From: Nitrobacter sp. Nb-311A
GTDB lineage: Bacteria > Pseudomonadota > Alphaproteobacteria > Rhizobiales > Xanthobacteraceae
DNA: 64,000 nt
Direction: 5' to 3'
Assembly: GCF_000152905.1 (NCBI RefSeq)
Contig: NZ_CH672419.1
Span: 52,850 to 116,849 of the forward strand
The notes beneath the pieces were generated by a model. The model searched no databases. It was not told the DNA's origin and saw only the letters and a list, made by a program, of their open reading frames with translations. A program made the translations under genes and the position numbers. Shown here one piece after another: positions 56,156-64,000 of this stretch. Each line of letters starts with the position of its first letter. Position 1 is the first letter of the stretch.

Positions 56156-57316
56156 ATGCAGAAACGAACTTATCTCGACTGGAATGCAACCGCACCGCTT
56201 CGGCGCGAGGCACGCGCGGCAATGGCTGCGGCATGGGAGGTCTTCGGTAACCCTTCATCCATTCACGCGGAAGGCAGGCGAGCGCGGGGGCTGATAGAAG
56301 AAGCGCGGACTATCGTCGCGGAGGCTGTAGGAGGCGAACCCCGCAACGTTATCTTTACCTCGGGTGGAACAGAGGCCAACGCCCTGGCATTAACTCCTAT
56401 TGTTAGAAAATCAAATCAAGACATTGATAATATTATAATTTCATCCATAGAGCACGCGTCGGCCCTGGCAGGAGGACGGTTTGCGCCGGATCGAGTTAGG
56501 TATTTGCCTGTCCACCGCTCAGGATTGGTGGATCTCAATGCCTTGCGGACGATGCTTGCGCAGGGACCTCCGGTCCTGGTCTCGATCATGCTGGCCAATA
56601 ATGAAACCGGCGCCATCCAGCCAGTCGCCGAAGCCGCTCACCTGATCCGCGAAGCAGGTGGTCTGCTGCATGTCGACGCGGTTCAGGCAATCGGAAAGAT
56701 TTCTATTGATATCAATGCATTAAATGCAGATTTTCTATCGCTGTCTGCGCACAAAGTCGGCGGCCCGAAAGGGATGGGCGCGTTGGTCCTCGCAGAGAAC
56801 CAGATGCGTCCAAGTGCGTTGATACGAGGAGGCGGTCAGGAGCGCGGCGGGCGTGCCGGCACCGAGAATGTACCCGGCATCGTAGGTTTTGGGGCCGCTG
56901 TGATGGCTGCGGAAGCAAGCCGCGTCACTGATATGGCCCGAATTCAGACCCTGCGCAACCGGCTTGAGGAGGGCTTGGGGCAGACGCAAGGCGGCGTGAT
57001 CTTCTCACAGGAGATTGCGCGCCTGCCCAATACGACACTTTTCGGAGTTCCTACCTTGAAAGCGGAGACGGCCGTGATCAGATTCGACCTTGAAGGGGTG
57101 TCTGTCTCGTCAGGTTCCGCATGCTCGTCGGGCAAAGTGCAGCCCTCGCATGTCCTAAAGGCAATGGGATACGGTCCGGAAATAACGAGGAGCGCCATAC
57201 GATTTTCGCTGGGCTGGGAGACGACGGAGGCGGACATCGATCGAACTATTAAGACTTGGCGAAAGCTTTCAGGTGCACTACTAAGGAGAGACGAAACAGG
57301 GCTTGAACCATTCTAA
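56156..57316 (+). CDS. Cysteine desulfurase, NifS/IscS-like (class V aminotransferase)
   Basis: 386 residues from MQKRTYLDWNATAPLRREAR (an ATG seven codons earlier is possible). PLP Lys200 in LSAHKVGGPKGMGAL, substrate-binding TSGGTEANALAL, and the sulfur-carrying loop SSGSACSSGKVQPSHVL with Cys323. It would mobilise sulfur from cysteine. It heads the SUF operon 81 bases before sufB, although a separate SufS is also present. Two short stretches (56390-56452 and 56699-56740) are far more AT-rich than the rest, with codons such as ATA, TTA and AGA. Confidence 0.9.
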   Translation: MQKRTYLDWNATAPLRREARAAMAAAWEVFGNPSSIHAEGRRARGLIEEARTIVAEAVGGEPRNVIFTSGGTEANALALTPIVRKSNQDIDNIIISSIEHASALAGGRFAPDRVRYLPVHRSGLVDLNALRTMLAQGPPVLVSIMLANNETGAIQPVAEAAHLIREAGGLLHVDAVQAIGKISIDINALNADFLSLSAHKVGGPKGMGALVLAENQMRPSALIRGGGQERGGRAGTENVPGIVGFGAAVMAAEASRVTDMARIQTLRNRLEEGLGQTQGGVIFSQEIARLPNTTLFGVPTLKAETAVIRFDLEGVSVSSGSACSSGKVQPSHVLKAMGYGPEITRSAIRFSLGWETTEADIDRTIKTWRKLSGALLRRDETGLEPF

Positions 57317-57335
57317 GACGGTTTCTTCCTTAGAA
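57311..57335. promoter_or_regulatory. Palindrome between NifS-like gene and sufB
   Basis: TTCTAAG (57311-57317) and CTTAGAA (57329-57335) are perfect 7-bp inverted repeats with an 11-base spacer. The left arm overlaps the TAA stop of the desulfurase gene (57314-57316). It may be an operator for a Fe-S/iron regulator or just a weak hairpin. Confidence 0.35.
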
Positions 57336-57397
57336 TTGCAGCAAGCGCCAAGAATTCAATCCACCGTGGTCCTTGAAACCGCGAGCGGAGGTAAGTG

Positions 57398-58879
<1,482 letters not shown>

Positions 58880-58884
58880 CCCCA

Positions 58885-59002
58885 CGTCACTGCGAGCTCG
58901 CTGCAAAGCTGGCTTTTGTGCCGGTTTTGCGCCGGGCGAAGCAATTTACCGATGGAAACGCCGGATTTGCTTCGCCGCACGAGCACGCTCCTCGCGATGA
59001 CG
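58885..59002. repeat. Long inverted repeat of the CGTCATTGCGAG type between sufB and sufC
   Basis: CGTCACTGCGAG (58885-58896) and CTCGCGATGACG (58991-59002) are the outer arms; GCGAAGCAATTTACCG (58936-58951) and CGGATTTGCTTCGC (58962-58975) the inner arms. This matches the palindromic element common in Bradyrhizobium and Rhodopseudomonas genomes, where it is usually intergenic. Confidence 0.75.
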
Positions 59003-59021
59003 TAACGATAGCGAAGGATGT

Positions 59022-59774
59022 ATGATGCCGTTGCTTGAAGTCAAAGACCTGCAGGTCCGTGTCGAGGAGCGTGAGATTCTTCACGGCCTGTCGCTGACCG
59101 TGAACAAGGGCGAAGTCCATGCGATCATGGGGCCGAACGGCTCCGGCAAATCAACGCTGAGCCATGTCATCGCGGGCAAGCCCGGCTACGAGGTCACCGG
59201 CGGCCAGATTCTGTTCAATGGCGAAGACCTGCTGGAGATGGAGCCAGACGAGCGCGCGGCGAAAGGCGTCTTCCTCGCTTTTCAGTATCCCGTGGAAATC
59301 CCAGGCGTCGCCACCATGACCTTCCTGCGCACCGCGTTGAACGCGCAGCGCAAGGCGCGCGGCGAGAGCGAATACTCGACGCCGAATTTTCTGAAGAAGG
59401 TGCGCGACGTCGCCGCGTCCCTGAACATTCCGCAGGACATGCTGCGCCGGGGCATCAATGTCGGCTTTTCGGGCGGCGAAAAGAAGCGCAACGAAGTCCT
59501 CCAGATGGCGCTGTTCGAGCCAAGTCTGTGCATCCTCGACGAAATGGATTCCGGACTGGATATTGACGCGCTTCGCGTTGCGGCCGACGGCGTCAATGCG
59601 CTGCGATCGCCGGATCGCGCCATGGTCGTCATCACCCACTACCAGCGGCTTCTCAATTACATCGTGCCTGATTTCGTGCACGTGATGTCGAAGGGGCGTG
59701 TCGTGAAGAGCGGAAATAAGGATTTGGCGCTGGAGCTGGAAGCGTCCGGATATGCACAATTCGAAGAAGCGTAA
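59022..59774 (+). CDS. sufC: Fe-S cluster assembly ATPase SufC
   Basis: 250 residues; ATG at 59022 or the next one at 59025. Walker A GPNGSGKSTLSHV, Q-loop region FLAFQYPVEIPGVATMTFLR, signature GFSGGEKKRNEVLQMAL, Walker B CILDEMDSGLDIDALRVAAD. Cytosolic ABC ATPase driving the SufBC2D complex. It is 143 bases after sufB, the gap holding a palindromic repeat. Confidence 0.97.
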   Translation: MMPLLEVKDLQVRVEEREILHGLSLTVNKGEVHAIMGPNGSGKSTLSHVIAGKPGYEVTGGQILFNGEDLLEMEPDERAAKGVFLAFQYPVEIPGVATMTFLRTALNAQRKARGESEYSTPNFLKKVRDVAASLNIPQDMLRRGINVGFSGGEKKRNEVLQMALFEPSLCILDEMDSGLDIDALRVAADGVNALRSPDRAMVVITHYQRLLNYIVPDFVHVMSKGRVVKSGNKDLALELEASGYAQFEEA

Positions 59775-59838
59775 TTCGGAAGCGGCCTACAGTTTCGGAC
59801 GAGATCATGCGGAAAATATGATCTGAACGGATTTGATC

Positions 59839-61161
59839 ATGGATGTTGCATTGGTAAAGCCGACTACGGAACGCGCGACCAGGGAACTGTTTGCCGCGGC
59901 GCGCGACCGTCTGCCGGGATCCGGTCCGGTGAGCGAGGCGCGGCAGGCTGCATTCGACGATTTCGCCCGGCGAGGCTTGCCGTACCGGCGTATCGAAGAA
60001 TGGAAATACACCGACTTGCGCACGCTGTTGCGCGAGATTGCGCCGCTTGCCGCCACGCCCGATCAGGCGGCATTAGCGCGCGCAGCCAAAGCTGTCGTCG
60101 CGCGTGACGCGAAGGGTGCGTACAAGCTGGTGCTGGTTGATGGAGTATTCGCGCCGCAGTTGTCGGATCAGACGCCGGAGACCGGCGTCGAAGTGCGGGC
60201 GCTGCGTAACATTCTGGAGAACAACGACGTCGCCGCTCGCGCTGATCTGCTGATCACAACCGCGGCATCCGATACGATGATCTCTCTCAATACTGCATTG
60301 GCCACCGATGGCGTTGTCATCGATGTGGCCGAGAATTTGAATCTGAGCAGGCCGCTCCATATCGTCCATATCACGACCCAATCCAGCACGGCGGCGTTCA
60401 CGCGTTCGTTGCTGCGGCTGGCAAACGGAGCACATGCCACGCTGATTGAAAGTTTCGTCGCGGCCGAGGGCGCAGCTGCGTATCAGGCTCATGACTCGGT
60501 CGTGTTGTGGATCGGGGACGGCGCCGAGCTGCAACATGTTCGCCTTGTCGAAGACGCCCATGACGCCGCCAACATTTCGACCGCGATCGTCACGATTGGC
60601 GCCAAGGCGCGGTTCAACTCACTCAATCTCACGTGCGGCGCGGCGGTGAGCCGGTATCAAGGCTTCATCAAGTTCGGCGGTGAGGGGTCTCACGCCGACG
60701 TCAACGGCGTCAATCTGCTCAATGGCCACCAGCATGGAGATACGACGCTGGTGCTGGATCATGCCGTGCCGCATTGCAGCAGCAACGAGGTGTTCCGTGC
60801 TGTCCTGGACGATCAGGCACACTCGGTGTTTCAGGGCAAGATCATCGTGCAGCCCGACGCGCAAAAGACCGACGGCAAGATGATGACGCGGGCTTTGTTG
60901 CTGTCCGATGGCGCCGAAGCCGATAACAAGCCAGAACTCGAGATTTTCGCTGATGACGTCACCTGTGGTCATGGCGCGACAGTCGGCGCACTCGACGAAA
61001 GCCTGCTGTTTTATCTGCGCGCACGAGGTCTTTCGGAAAAGGAAGCGCAGGCGCTTTTGATTCAGGCGTTTGTCGGCGAGGCGGTCGAATCCGTTGCAGA
61101 TGATGGCTTGCGTGATGTCGTTATCGAGGCCGCCGAGCGGTGGCTCGCGGCAAGAGGGTGA
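59839..61161 (+). CDS. sufD: Fe-S cluster assembly protein SufD
   Basis: 440 residues from MDVALVKPTTERATRELFAA. Motifs: RRGLPYRRIEEWKYTDLRTL (the SufD N-terminus), the SufB-like beta-helix in SVVLWIGDGAELQHVRLVED and DAQKTDGKMMTRALLLSDGA, ending with the conserved LFYLRARGLSEKEAQALLIQ. Scaffold partner of SufB. sufS follows at once. Confidence 0.95.
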   Translation: MDVALVKPTTERATRELFAAARDRLPGSGPVSEARQAAFDDFARRGLPYRRIEEWKYTDLRTLLREIAPLAATPDQAALARAAKAVVARDAKGAYKLVLVDGVFAPQLSDQTPETGVEVRALRNILENNDVAARADLLITTAASDTMISLNTALATDGVVIDVAENLNLSRPLHIVHITTQSSTAAFTRSLLRLANGAHATLIESFVAAEGAAAYQAHDSVVLWIGDGAELQHVRLVEDAHDAANISTAIVTIGAKARFNSLNLTCGAAVSRYQGFIKFGGEGSHADVNGVNLLNGHQHGDTTLVLDHAVPHCSSNEVFRAVLDDQAHSVFQGKIIVQPDAQKTDGKMMTRALLLSDGAEADNKPELEIFADDVTCGHGATVGALDESLLFYLRARGLSEKEAQALLIQAFVGEAVESVADDGLRDVVIEAAERWLAARG

Positions 61162-61181
61162 ACAAGAGAGACAAAGAGCAA

Positions 61182-62426
61182 ATGACGCATCCGGCGGTGG
61201 CCAACGGTTCCTATGACGTCATGCGCGTGCGCGAGGATTTTCCGGCGCTGGCGATGAAGGTTTACGGCAAGCCGCTGGTCTATCTCGACAACGCCGCCTC
61301 GGCGCAGAAGCCAAACGCTGTGCTCGATCGGATGGCGGAGGCTTACAAGACCGAATACGCCAACGTCCATCGTGGGCTGCACTACCTCGCCAACGCCGCA
61401 ACCGAAGCCTATGAAGGCGGCCGCGCGCGGGTCGCGCAGTTTTTGAATGCAAGACGAACCGAGGAGATCATCTTTACGCGTAATGCCAGCGAGGCGATCA
61501 ACCTCGTGGCATCGTCATGGGGTGAGCCGAACATCAAGGCGGGCGACGAAATCTTGCTCTCCATCATGGAGCATCACTCCAACATCGTCCCATGGCATTT
61601 CCTGCGCGAGCGCCATGGCGCCGTCATCAAGTGGGCGCCTGTCGACGACGACGGCAATTTCCTGCTCGACGAATTTGAGAAGCTGCTGACGCCAAAGACG
61701 AAGCTCGTTGCCATCACGCAGATGTCGAACGCGCTCGGTACTCTCGTTCCGGTCAAGGACGTGGTGAAACTGGCTCATGCGCGCGGCATTCCGGTTCTGG
61801 TGGATGGGAGCCAGGCTGCCGTGCATCTTGCCATCGACGTGCAGGACATTGACTGCGATTTCTATGTCTTTACCGGTCATAAGCTCTACGGCCCGACCGG
61901 GATCGGCGCGCTATATGCAAAGCATGATCATCTCGTCGCCATGCGTCCCTACAACGGCGGCGGCGAGATGATCCGTGAAGTTGCGCAGGATTGGGTCACC
62001 TACGGAGATCCACCGCACAAGTTCGAGGCAGGCACGCCCGCGATCGTCGAGTCGATCGGGCTTGGCGCTGCGATCGATTACGTCAATTCGATCGGGAAGG
62101 CGCGCATCGCGGCGCACGAACATGATCTTCTGACCTATGCCCAGGAGCGGCTGCGCGAAATCAACTCGCTGCGCATCATCGGCACCGCGCGCGACAAGGG
62201 GCCCGTGATCTCGTTCGAGATGAAAGGCGCGCATCCCCACGATGTGGCGACCGTTATCGACCGCGCCGGCATTGCAGTCCGCGCCGGTACCCATTGCGTG
62301 ATGCCGCTTTTAGAGCGTTTCAACGTTTCGGCGACCTGCCGCGCTTCGTTCGGCATGTATAATACGCGCGAGGAAGTCGATCATCTGGCGCAAGCGCTGA
62401 TCAAGGCACGGGAGTTGTTCTCATGA
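61182..62426 (+). CDS. sufS: Cysteine desulfurase SufS
   Basis: 414 residues from MTHPAVANGSYDVMRVREDF; a GTG at 61158 overlapping the sufD stop as GTGA is a possible start. PLP Lys234 in FTGHKLYGPTGIGAL; catalytic Cys372 in RAGTHCVMPLLERF; also LVYLDNAASAQKPNAVLDRM and NASEAINLVASSWG. The SufS type, which needs a SufE or SufU partner; none lies in the window. The stop overlaps the sufT start (ATGA). Confidence 0.95.
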   Translation: MTHPAVANGSYDVMRVREDFPALAMKVYGKPLVYLDNAASAQKPNAVLDRMAEAYKTEYANVHRGLHYLANAATEAYEGGRARVAQFLNARRTEEIIFTRNASEAINLVASSWGEPNIKAGDEILLSIMEHHSNIVPWHFLRERHGAVIKWAPVDDDGNFLLDEFEKLLTPKTKLVAITQMSNALGTLVPVKDVVKLAHARGIPVLVDGSQAAVHLAIDVQDIDCDFYVFTGHKLYGPTGIGALYAKHDHLVAMRPYNGGGEMIREVAQDWVTYGDPPHKFEAGTPAIVESIGLGAAIDYVNSIGKARIAAHEHDLLTYAQERLREINSLRIIGTARDKGPVISFEMKGAHPHDVATVIDRAGIAVRAGTHCVMPLLERFNVSATCRASFGMYNTREEVDHLAQALIKARELFS

Positions 62427-62803
62427 GCGACACTGCCGAACTGGTTGTAAACAAGACCTGTCACATGCAGACCAGCTCCGCGCTCTCCGCGGAAGAAACC
62501 GAGCGCATGGGCACGGGAATCGTGGCCGCGTTGAAAACCGTGTTCGACCCGGAAATTCCGGCGGACATTTATGAACTCGGCCTGATCTACAAGGTCGATA
62601 TCAAGGACGATCGCGCCGTCGACATCGAGATGACGCTGACGTCGCCGAACTGTCCATCGGCGGCCGAACTGCCGACCATGGTTGAGAACGCCGTCGCGAG
62701 CGTTCCCGGCGTCGGGGTGGTCAATGTCAGCATCGTCTGGGAACCCCAGTGGATGCCCGATCGGATGACCGACGAGGCTCGCGCTGTTCTCAATATGTGG
62801 TGA
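62423..62803 (+). CDS. sufT: SUF system assembly protein SufT (DUF59/MIP18 family)
   Basis: 126 residues from the ATGA overlap with sufS. DUF59 core: ALKTVFDPEIPADIYELGLI, VDIEMTLTSPNCPSAAELPT (the conserved Cys is in SPNCPSA) and VWEPQWMPDRMTDEARAVLN. SufT helps maturation of [4Fe-4S] proteins; it is regularly placed after sufS in alphaproteobacteria. The N-terminal extension, with one extra Cys (KTCHMQTSSA), is variable. Confidence 0.92.
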   Translation: MSDTAELVVNKTCHMQTSSALSAEETERMGTGIVAALKTVFDPEIPADIYELGLIYKVDIKDDRAVDIEMTLTSPNCPSAAELPTMVENAVASVPGVGVVNVSIVWEPQWMPDRMTDEARAVLNMW

Positions 62804-62862
62804 CTTTTACACACGCGCTCCGATGCTATGATCGGGCTTGATTTGCCGTCAGGATTGACCAG

Positions 62863-63267
62863 ATGACAGACATGACGCCAAGCACACCAGCAGCCAAACC
62901 TAAACCCCGGCCGCGTCCACAGGTCATGCGGCTGACTGACGCCGCCGCGGCTCGGGTCAAGGAACTTGCCGCGCGCGCCGATTCGGAGATCGTCGGCCTT
63001 CGGGTCGGCATCAAGAACGGCGGCTGCGCGGGTCAATCCTACACGGTAGAATACGCCCACGATATCAGACCGACGGACGAGGTGGTTGAGGACAAGGGCG
63101 TCAAGATTCTGGTCGACCCCAAAGCAGTGCTGTATCTGCTCGGCACCGAGATGGACTACAAGGCTGAGAAGATGCAAGCCCAGTTCGTCTTCAACAACCC
63201 CAACCAGGTTTCAGCCTGCGGGTGCGGTGAATCCGTGCAGCTCACGCCCGCCAAAGTCGACGGATAG
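62863..63267 (+). CDS. sufA: Fe-S cluster A-type carrier SufA/HesB/IscA-like
   Basis: 134 residues. After a Pro/Lys-rich start (KPKPRPRPQVMRLTDAAAAR) come the three ligand cysteines of A-type carriers: Cys55 in GIKNGGCAGQSY and Cys119, Cys121 in NQVSACGCGESV. VDPKAVLYLLGTEMDYKAEK is conserved. It should pass clusters from SufBCD to apoproteins. The last gene of the SUF set, 59 bases after sufT. Confidence 0.93.
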   Translation: MTDMTPSTPAAKPKPRPRPQVMRLTDAAAARVKELAARADSEIVGLRVGIKNGGCAGQSYTVEYAHDIRPTDEVVEDKGVKILVDPKAVLYLLGTEMDYKAEKMQAQFVFNNPNQVSACGCGESVQLTPAKVDG

Positions 63268-63330
63268 AGCATGATCCCGACCCGAAGGGCCGCGGCGTCA
63301 GCGCAAAGTGGAAACCGGTTCGCGCCAAGA
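63267..63330. repeat. RIME-like repeat with internal insertion (module C)
   Basis: GAGCATGATCCCGA (63267-63280) and AAAGTGGAAACCGGTT (63305-63320) are the two parts of module C, but they are separated by about 24 extra bases (CCCGAAGGGCCGCGGCGTCA region) compared with the copy at 21505-21555. It starts at the sufA stop codon. Confidence 0.65.
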
Positions 63331-63397
63331 AAATGCGGCATAGCCCGTTCGAAGAGCGGCGTCGTTTCGCTGTAGCGTTTCGAGCGAATGGGGCGCG

Positions 63398-64000
63398 TCA
63401 GGCCACGCGAATCGCGGCGTCATTGAAGTATTCGGGATCGGTCTCGCAGACGGCACGGTTGCGACCGCTGCGCTTGGCTGCGTACAGACAGGCGTCGGCT
63501 CGCTCCATCAGTGAGTCCGGGGTGTCGCCGGGGCGAAGCATCGAGACGCCGATCGAGATGGTGACGCGGCCCAGGATCTCGCCTGTCGATTTTTTCTTCA
63601 GTTCCTTGGCCATCACGGCGCGACGAACATGATCCGCGACCGTCAGCGCCTGCTTCAGCGCGGTGCTTGGCAGCACGACCGCAAATTCTTCACCGCCGTA
63701 GCGCGCGGTGATGTCCTGCCCCTTGATGTTCTGCTTCAATGACATCGCCACCAACCGCAGGACCTGGTCGCCGGTCAGGTGTCCGTAATTATCGTTGAAA
63801 GACTTGAAGTGGTCGATGTCGAACATCAGAAGCGACAGCGGTTCGCCTTCGCTCGCCGCCAGCGCGACGGCATCCGCCACGGCTCGATCGAAATACTTAC
63901 GGTTGCCGAGACCGGTGAGCGGATCTGTCATGCTCTCGGCTCTGATGGCCTCAAGACTGTGCTGCAGATTGTGGATCTCGGTCTTCGAAAGCTCCAGCCG
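63398..64000 (-). CDS. GGDEF-domain diguanylate cyclase, C-terminal part (runs off the window)
   Basis: The frame is open through 64000 without a start, so the gene continues beyond the window. Visible: a helix before the domain (NLQHSLEAIRAESM), then DPLTGLGNRKYFDRAVADAV, FDIDHFKSFNDNYGHLTGDQ and the active site RYGGEEFAVVLP. The usual inhibitory RxxD five residues ahead is KGQD here, so product feedback may be weak. The end SLMERADACLYAAKRSGRN is typical. It would make cyclic di-GMP. Upstream sensory domains are unknown. Confidence 0.9.
   Translation of the reverse strand, partial: RLELSKTEIHNLQHSLEAIRAESMTDPLTGLGNRKYFDRAVADAVALAASEGEPLSLLMFDIDHFKSFNDNYGHLTGDQVLRLVAMSLKQNIKGQDITARYGGEEFAVVLPSTALKQALTVADHVRRAVMAKELKKKSTGEILGRVTISIGVSMLRPGDTPDSLMERADACLYAAKRSGRNRAVCETDPEYFNDAAIRVA

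Overview
The window is chromosomal DNA from an alphaproteobacterium of the Bradyrhizobiaceae/Nitrobacteraceae (Nitrobacter, Rhodopseudomonas, Bradyrhizobium, Afipia type). This rests on high-GC codon use, the order of the core operons, a phosphatidylcholine synthase, an IalB-family secreted protein, phasin, alphaproteobacterial ClpS/ClpA and SUF arrangements, and dispersed RIME-like palindromic repeats in many intergenic gaps. The genus is not settled from sequence alone. Nearly all of the window is housekeeping DNA. I found no rRNA, tRNA, CRISPR array, insertion sequence, integrase or phage gene.

Layout. 1-2.3 kb (minus): a partial acyl-CoA synthetase behind a YejA-like peptide-binding protein. 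2.7-9.1 kb: IalB protein, HspQ, a UbiH-family hydroxylase, phosphatidylcholine synthase overlapping a TerC metal exporter, a quinone oxidoreductase, a 48-residue membrane protein. 8.3-11.5 kb: 5-oxoprolinase genes pxpB-pxpC-pxpA, divergent from a small manganese-type cupin. 11.8-18.0 kb: a VWA-like protein followed by a membrane J-domain protein, a D,D-carboxypeptidase with a SPOR tail, a phasin, and a TadG-like pilus-associated VWA protein. 18.5-21.5 kb: clpS-clpA. 22.4-24.8 kb (minus): rpsF-rpsR-DUF2232-rplI. 25.2-32.0 kb (plus): fabD-fabG-acpP-fabF-mltG, then yicC-gmk.

32.1-41.1 kb (minus): an unrecognised proline-rich membrane protein, then the outer-membrane biogenesis operon lptF-lptG-lptD-surA-like-pdxA-ksgA (transcribed in that order) with overlapping starts and stops. 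41.5-44.1 kb (plus): pepA-holC and a small lipoprotein. 44.3-48.7 kb (minus): peroxiredoxin, M23 peptidase, a short hypothetical protein and an ABC-F ATPase. 49.0-52.6 kb: a 1210-residue AsmA/DUF3971 protein. 52.7-56.0 kb: tyrS, anmK, an alpha/beta hydrolase. 56.1-63.3 kb (plus): a complete SUF iron-sulfur cluster operon (NifS/IscS-like desulfurase, sufB, sufC, sufD, sufS, sufT, sufA). The window ends inside a GGDEF protein.

Several blocks are functionally coherent: fatty acid synthesis, LPS export, SUF assembly, the S6/S18/L9 ribosomal operon and the ClpAP adaptor/ATPase pair. I did not find a convincing undescribed multi-gene system. The best leads are the unrecognised membrane protein at 32.1-33.1 kb, the VWA/J-domain pair, the cysteine-rich insert in the TadG-like protein, AT-rich patches inside the NifS-like gene, a palindrome between that gene and sufB, a palindrome/direct-repeat cluster before the phasin gene, a hairpin between acpP and fabF, and the modular repeat family.
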